7,945 nt of DNA from Promethearchaeota archaeon (lineage in GTDB: Archaea > Asgardarchaeota > Lokiarchaeia > Sigyniarchaeales > SOKP01): assembly GCA_030615235.1 (NCBI GenBank), contig JAUWZR010000117.1, positions 1 through 7,945 of the forward strand, written 5' to 3'. The notes beneath the pieces are model-generated. The model was not told the DNA's origin. It ran no database searches and saw only the letters and a list, made by a program, of their open reading frames with translations. Below are positions 3,692-7,945 of this stretch, piece after piece. The position numbers and the translations under genes are program-made. Position 1 is the stretch's first letter; each line of letters opens with the position of its first letter.

Positions 3692-6064
3692 TCACATTTT
3701 TATGGCTCGAGAAACGGCATTTTTGATTTTTTCTACATCGTTCACTAGCTTCTCGGCATCCTCATCGCTGATTTTGTCGTCTTTACCATATTTATTCAAT
3801 TGAGTTAGCCAATATTCAACTCTACCTAATATAGCTTCGTTATCTCCTATAATTTTCCTTAAACGTACAAATGTGTCATGCAACTTGTTTCTTATATTCT
3901 GTGCCTTCCATCTAAGCATACAGTAATCTGATACTTCAGCCAAGTTTTGAGTGATTGCCATGACATCAATCGTTTTCTCCCTTTCCTCTGATTTGATTTT
4001 TCTGATAATGTTTATTTGCTCAAACAATATTTCTATAATTCTGGCAAGGAATCCCGTAAGCATTCCTGGGTTCGCAGTCCATACCCTCACTTCTAATGAT
4101 TGACTTGTTTCAGATACATAGATTCGTGTAATGATTCTCCCACCAGTAGTTTTTGCCTCAGAACAGAACCAAGCTTCTGCTTCGTAATTTCCTTTTGTGT
4201 CAGAGCCTTCGTGGGATGTTACAGCGCTGGTATCAAAGTTCTTTAGAGTTCTTATCGCAGCTCTGTAGGCTAACCGAGGGTCTAAATCAGCAATTAAAAA
4301 TGCCCGTGCGTCGTTCCCAAGCGTCTGGATGGCGATTTGACAATCCTCTATAGTGCTCATTGAGGTACAAACAAGGGGACACTTTATAGCAACTTCTTTC
4401 TTTCTTATGTGTATGGTGTGTTTTTCACCCGTTGCGTCTTTAAATATCACCGTTCCTCCAATGTTTGATGTGCCGCAAGTTTTGGGCTCAAGATAAAAAT
4501 CTACTCCCCTACTATTATTAGCTTCAATTACGGGAACACTTATCAAAGGTTGTTTTACTTTGAAGTTAGTTGGCGCATCCAATAAGACTTTAACATTATT
4601 TATAGCCATATTACTTTTATTCCGCACAGCTATTTTCATGTGTACTTGTCCACCTTCGAAATCATAATCTCTTACAACTTCTATATTTCCCTCGTCGACA
4701 GGAATTGCTTTTTTCTGCTTTGGACGCGATGTTTTGGATGAATTTCGTGGTACCGAGTATGCCGTAAACATTCTCTTTCCTAAATCAATAAACCCATCGA
4801 TATCTCCGCTTCCAATCAGTTGAGCAAGATTTTCTTCTATACTAGATTCAGTTACACCTAATCTATTGGAGAGTTCTCTTAAAGGCATTGTTCTGTAGGC
4901 TCGAGCGATTTCTTTTATTTTCGTTTCGAGGTATTTACGCGTCATAAATTCTCTGCGTTGGGTGAAAAGGCCTTTAATTTTGCCAGATTTAATGAGATCA
5001 TGGAGACTTTTTCTTGCTAATTCTGTAGCTATTTTTAATTTTATGGCAAGCTTCGATAGCTCAAATAATCCTACTTTTTTTCCATAATCTTTAATTTCTT
5101 TATAGATCTTATCAGAAGTAATAATTTCATTACCACGATCGGCAAAAAATCCATTTATTGCGTTGGTTCTCATTAGATTGACGCAAAAGGATTTTGTCAA
5201 TTCTAATGGGATATCAAACACTTTCGCAAGTTTATCTAACGAAATTCTTCCCTTTTTAGTAATCTCTTCTATTAAATGGTCCATTATATATTTCTGTGAG
5301 TAATAGAATTGTTTTGTTTGAGAAAATGAGCCTTTAATTTGAAACTGGCTAATTAAGTTATAAATGACTTTTATAGCTGCGTCTGAACTCATATCGAGCA
5401 TTTCTCCCAGATCAGCTACTTTTAATATACCTTCGTTTTGAATTTTCGATAAAATTTTCTCACGGATTTCGTAGGATATGTAGTAAAAAATCTGGTTCTT
5501 CTGATCAATTATACCATAAATTCGCTCCTCTTCAATGTATTGATTAATTAATTTAACCATTTGTTGAGCAGTAAGATTGAATGATTCGATAATAGTGGAG
5601 AAATTAGTAATTGAGGCTCTCTTGAGAAATTCTATGAAACAATTTGGACAAATATTTTTTCCAACTATTCTTTTGAGAGCTCTACGACATAAGTTTAACC
5701 TATATCCTTTAATTAGGTTATACTTCGTAGCTTCTCTAGCTAATTGTTCTTTAGTAGGAAAAAATAAACCGGGAGATTTTAGATAGGAGTTCCAACTGCA
5801 TGCTTCATCAGTACACTCTAAATAATAATGACCAGACGATAGTCTTTCTAATCTTAAGAGGGATTCACACTCTGGACATTTACTATTTTCAATAACAGTA
5901 CATTTATAAAATTTCTCAGTAGCACTCGCCTTAGAATAATGTAACCCGTGCTTTTTACAAAGCCAACTTTCTGTTGTAGCCATATGGTTTATGCAAAAAC
6001 TTGACTTGCATTTCTCGCAAGTAAAAGAAATGTTTTGGGATTCACAAAATTTGCATTCAACCAT
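3692..6064 (-). CDS. 790-aa zinc-finger / tandem winged-helix / appendage-like protein, unknown function
   Basis: I know of no characterised family for the full protein. Visible parts, in order: an N-terminal AN1-like zinc finger (C4, C7, C16, C19, C24, H27, C36, H40); a zinc ribbon like that of topoisomerase I tails (C63, C66, C84, C89); a Cys patch (C126, C139, C142); five tandem units of about 58-60 residues (about 151-436), each with the helix-helix-wing pattern 'L..LA..l......I..LI..G.I.G.F', that is, winged helices as in PCI or UFL1 proteins; a basic Ser/Lys/Pro linker (437-455); a beta-rich Ig/CARDB-like domain (about 456-560); an alpha/beta domain (about 561-690); and a charged helical tail (about 690-790). 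There is no signal peptide or membrane helix. The order suggests a cytoplasmic scaffold or adaptor; a UFL1-like or coat-appendage-like role is inference. The ATG has GGAGAT 9 nt upstream and a TATA box behind it. Confidence 0.93.
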   Translation of the reverse strand: MVECKFCESQNISFTCEKCKSSFCINHMATTESWLCKKHGLHYSKASATEKFYKCTVIENSKCPECESLLRLERLSSGHYYLECTDEACSWNSYLKSPGLFFPTKEQLAREATKYNLIKGYRLNLCRRALKRIVGKNICPNCFIEFLKRASITNFSTIIESFNLTAQQMVKLINQYIEEERIYGIIDQKNQIFYYISYEIREKILSKIQNEGILKVADLGEMLDMSSDAAIKVIYNLISQFQIKGSFSQTKQFYYSQKYIMDHLIEEITKKGRISLDKLAKVFDIPLELTKSFCVNLMRTNAINGFFADRGNEIITSDKIYKEIKDYGKKVGLFELSKLAIKLKIATELARKSLHDLIKSGKIKGLFTQRREFMTRKYLETKIKEIARAYRTMPLRELSNRLGVTESSIEENLAQLIGSGDIDGFIDLGKRMFTAYSVPRNSSKTSRPKQKKAIPVDEGNIEVVRDYDFEGGQVHMKIAVRNKSNMAINNVKVLLDAPTNFKVKQPLISVPVIEANNSRGVDFYLEPKTCGTSNIGGTVIFKDATGEKHTIHIRKKEVAIKCPLVCTSMSTIEDCQIAIQTLGNDARAFLIADLDPRLAYRAAIRTLKNFDTSAVTSHEGSDTKGNYEAEAWFCSEAKTTGGRIITRIYVSETSQSLEVRVWTANPGMLTGFLARIIEILFEQINIIRKIKSEEREKTIDVMAITQNLAEVSDYCMLRWKAQNIRNKLHDTFVRLRKIIGDNEAILGRVEYWLTQLNKYGKDDKISDEDAEKLVNDVEKIKNAVSRAIKM

Positions 6065-6073
6065 TATTTGCTT

Positions 6074-6079
6074 ATCTCC
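6074..6079 (-). promoter_or_regulatory. Shine-Dalgarno site GGAGAT of the 790-aa protein gene
   Basis: On the minus strand GGAGAT lies 9 nt before the ATG whose first base is 6064. It fixes this start, which is also just before the first zinc-ligand cysteine (C4). Confidence 0.55.
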
Positions 6080-6107
6080 ATCATTGGTGAAAGATGTATA
6101 ATAGTTA

Positions 6108-6119
6108 TAATATATATAA
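6108..6119 (-). promoter_or_regulatory. TATA box of the 790-aa protein gene
   Basis: On the minus strand TTATATATATTA lies about 44-55 bp before the ATG and predicts a start near 6088 with a leader of about 25 nt that contains the GGAGAT site. Confidence 0.5.
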
Positions 6120-6232
6120 AAATACAGTATAATAAATTATTTTATGAGACCAATATTGATTTATTTGAATAATTAATGAGTTTTTAATTTTTTGATTAAA
6201 AATATGATATTTACTGTTTTGCTTATAGTTAT

Positions 6233-6943
6233 TTACAAGCTTACTATAGGAAATACAGATATTCGTAAAAACGATAAAATCATTACGACACTATTGAAAA
6301 CAATGATTATTAAAATCATTAAGTAGAAAATAACTTTCCGCCTTTTAATATTTGGCTTGACAATCTGTGAGGTTCCATATTTCGCTAACGCAAATGGAAA
6401 GAGTCCCACGAAAGTCCCAATTGAAAAATAAAAAACAACTAATAAACCTTCTATAAAACCATATCCTAAAGAGAGTTGAAATGATTGAGAATATATAAAT
6501 AAATCGAATATACAAGGCGCAAAACCCGCAAGGATGCCAAAAAAATATGGAGTCTTCTTTAATTCCCAATCTAAAGTTGGAATTTCCTGAGAATATCTCG
6601 AGTGTGGCATGTAGTCTCGTCTCGTAACAAACAAAAAAATAATAATTCCAGCAAACATCGAACTAAAAGCGCCGAAAAAGTTAATGATATGAGGGTCAGG
6701 TGTAAAAGCTGGAAAAACAAACCTAGGGACTTGGGTAATAAAAACTGTAACAGATGCAATTATCATATTAGCACAAATTATTCCCAATCCATAAAGTGCT
6801 AAGATATAAATGCTCTTCATTGGAGTTTTTGAAATTCCAAAAGACCAAAAAAAAAAAATTGCTTTGTCTTCACAAGGAATAGCAGTATGAAGGATACCTA
6901 ATAGAAAGGCCGGTAAAAAAATAACTAAATACTCTTGAACCAT
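6233..6943 (-). CDS. Six-helix membrane protein of the CcdA/DsbD - UreH/SafE-like superfamily
   Basis: A 236-residue integral membrane protein with about six helices (roughly 3-22, 46-70, 88-106, 132-152, 159-186 and 204-228). It has the internal duplication typical of the LysE/DsbD-type fold. Helix 1 carries G-I-L-H-T-A-I-P-C-E-D (H19, C24, D26) and helix 4 carries G-I-L-A-G-F-A-P-C (C144). Two Pro-Cys motifs in symmetry-related helices are the mark of CcdA/DsbD electron carriers, which pass reducing power across the membrane by a Cys pair. The H-x4-C-E-D spacing instead recalls the H-x4-D-H motif of NiCoT/RcnA nickel-cobalt transporters and the UreH/SafE relatives. I cannot decide between redox and transport roles. 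No cytochrome, thioredoxin or urease gene is adjacent; the nearest functional hint is the NikR-like regulator two genes downstream. An A/T-rich element at about 6974-6990 may be its promoter. No Shine-Dalgarno site is well placed. Confidence 0.85.
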   Translation of the reverse strand: MVQEYLVIFLPAFLLGILHTAIPCEDKAIFFFWSFGISKTPMKSIYILALYGLGIICANMIIASVTVFITQVPRFVFPAFTPDPHIINFFGAFSSMFAGIIIFLFVTRRDYMPHSRYSQEIPTLDWELKKTPYFFGILAGFAPCIFDLFIYSQSFQLSLGYGFIEGLLVVFYFSIGTFVGLFPFALAKYGTSQIVKPNIKRRKVIFYLMILIIIVFNSVVMILSFLRISVFPIVSL

Positions 6944-7105
6944 ATTTTCGTTAAACTGCCCCTTGGATTCTTTTATTATTATATTTAATCTATTTGTCTA
7001 GTATAGTGTAGAAAAGAAATTATTTAACTTTGATCATTCTATTATAAATTATTCTATATTGAAATAAGAGCAATCGGGCGAGAAAAATTGTTAAAAAATT
7101 CGGAC

Positions 7106-7945
7106 TTAATTACTTAAATTGCTTCTATTTTTCAAACAATACTTACTAACTCCTATAAAAATGAATATCAGAAATATAGTTGATGCAAAATTAAACGGAA
7201 AGAATAGTTGGGTTAACCCAAACAATCCTGTAAAAACTAAACCTAAAAAATTCAGAAAGAAAAAGCTTGGTTTCACATATTTTCGGGTCATTTCTGAACC
7301 TCTAGGTAAATTAAATAACATTATAATCATAAGAGGAGTTAAATTTAGTAGATGGTGATCCCATGAGTCAAAATATGCAAGAAGCATGATTAGTATGCCA
7401 AAAATATAACCGTATAACAGAGAATTAGTATTAAATCGTCTAAAAATATAAATTACATAACCTAAACACCCCATAATGAGCAAAACGCTAATGAATACGG
7501 GTAAAACATTTAATTCGTTCGACGGGACGCCAATAAATAATAGGATGTTTGATATGATTTTGGTAATGCTAAAAGAATGATTTAAAAGCACGGTTTCAGA
7601 ACCGGTAAAATTAGTGACTAAAAAACCGCTAAGTAAATCAGGATAAATGAGAAACATTATAATATTTAGTGATAGCGGTAAAAGAACTCCGAACAGCCTT
7701 AAAAAGCTAAGTTTAAGATCAAACGAAATTCTCTTTTTCTCGTAGTTGTAATTGAGAACAATTATGAAGGGTATCATAAATATAGTAGTGGGTTTGATTA
7801 TAATACTTATTCCTAATAAAATACTTGCTAATAATTGGTATTTGATGTCTTTAAATTTAAGAAAAATGAACAATGATAATAGAATTAATAGAGTCACATA
7901 TAAGTTGATTTGACCTAAAATATAATTAAAAACCTGAGGTAAACC
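7106..7945 (-). CDS. GT87-like (DUF2029) polyprenol-linked membrane glycosyltransferase, 5' partial
   Basis: The reading frame is open to the window edge: the codons from 7945 inward read G-L-P-Q-V-F-N-Y-I-L-G-Q-I-N-L, so the GTG at 7897 is internal and not the start. About 279 residues of the C-terminal part are visible. G-Q-I-N-L followed by hydrophobic residues, then a short charged loop and L-L-G-I-S-I-I-I-K-P-T, matches the pattern of GT-C enzymes of the GT87 type, as does D-S-W-D-H-H-L-L-N-L-T-P later on. Such enzymes move a sugar, often mannose, from a polyprenyl-phosphate donor to a lipid or glycan acceptor on the outer face of the membrane. Several transmembrane helices are evident and the C-terminus is a short basic tail. 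The catalytic N-terminal loop lies outside the window, so donor and acceptor cannot be judged. The downstream gene on the same strand starts 162 bp later. Confidence 0.85.
   Translation of the reverse strand, partial: GLPQVFNYILGQINLYVTLLILLSLFIFLKFKDIKYQLLASILLGISIIIKPTTIFMIPFIIVLNYNYEKKRISFDLKLSFLRLFGVLLPLSLNIIMFLIYPDLLSGFLVTNFTGSETVLLNHSFSITKIISNILLFIGVPSNELNVLPVFISVLLIMGCLGYVIYIFRRFNTNSLLYGYIFGILIMLLAYFDSWDHHLLNLTPLMIIMLFNLPRGSEMTRKYVKPSFFFLNFLGLVFTGLFGLTQLFFPFNFASTIFLIFIFIGVSKYCLKNRSNLSN

Noticed and set aside
4153..4353. 66-residue plus-strand open frame inside the 790-aa protein gene
   Set aside because: It lies wholly antisense to a well-supported gene, has no Shine-Dalgarno site or promoter, and its translation has no recognisable pattern.
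5577..5786. 69-residue plus-strand open frame antisense to the 790-aa protein gene
   Set aside because: It is a shadow of the winged-helix and zinc-finger coding region, which carries clear motifs on the other strand.
6345..6759. Two minus-strand frames (6345-6569 and 6571-6759) inside the six-helix membrane-protein gene, considered as evidence of a frameshift
   Set aside because: The main frame is continuous across both and carries both Pro-Cys motifs and all helices, so these are out-of-frame shadows.
7119..7358. 79-residue plus-strand open frame antisense to the GT87-like gene
   Set aside because: The opposite strand encodes the conserved transmembrane glycosyltransferase segment including the W-D-H-H motif; this frame has only a basic, low-complexity translation.
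7895..7897. GTG as the start of the GT87-like gene
   Set aside because: The frame stays open upstream to the window edge and encodes the family's G-Q-x-N motif there, so the gene is cut by the edge.

Overview
The window looks like a low-GC archaeal chromosome segment, most likely from an Asgard (Lokiarchaeia-like) archaeon. The domain assignment to Archaea rests on a tRNA-Gln gene interrupted in its T-loop by a 29-nt intron that folds into a canonical bulge-helix-bulge, and on TATA-box promoters with short leaders. The Asgard assignment is weaker. It rests on a Par14-like parvulin with a basic Gly/Lys tail, and on a large zinc-finger / tandem winged-helix / appendage-like protein of eukaryotic flavour. 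No rRNA or universal marker is present, so taxonomy cannot be fixed from the window alone.

Layout. Plus strand, left part: a dGTPase-type HD-domain dNTP triphosphohydrolase (74-1240); a 721-bp AT-rich gap holding a 169-nt element with strong inverted-repeat ends that can fold as a compact RNA; a four-helix membrane protein (1962-2354) with its own TATA box, Shine-Dalgarno site and hairpin/T-run terminator; and the intron-containing tRNA-Gln(CTG) (2552-2653). Minus strand, right part, in transcription order: the C-terminal part of a GT87-like membrane glycosyltransferase cut by the window edge (7106-7945); a six-helix CcdA/UreH-like membrane protein with two Pro-Cys motifs (6233-6943); the 790-residue zinc-finger/winged-helix/beta-sandwich protein (3692-6064); a NikR-like ribbon-helix-helix regulator whose nickel ligands are mostly replaced (3203-3616); and the parvulin (2665-3027), which converges on the tRNA gene.

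The minus-strand genes are separated by 75-175 bp gaps, most with their own TATA-like elements, so they look like single-gene transcription units rather than one operon. A link between the NikR-like regulator and the membrane protein with the H-x4-C-E-D motif is possible but only inferred.

The most interesting items are the 790-residue protein, the Par14-like parvulin, the T-loop tRNA intron (with the unusual C at position 33), and the unexplained 169-nt inverted-repeat element.
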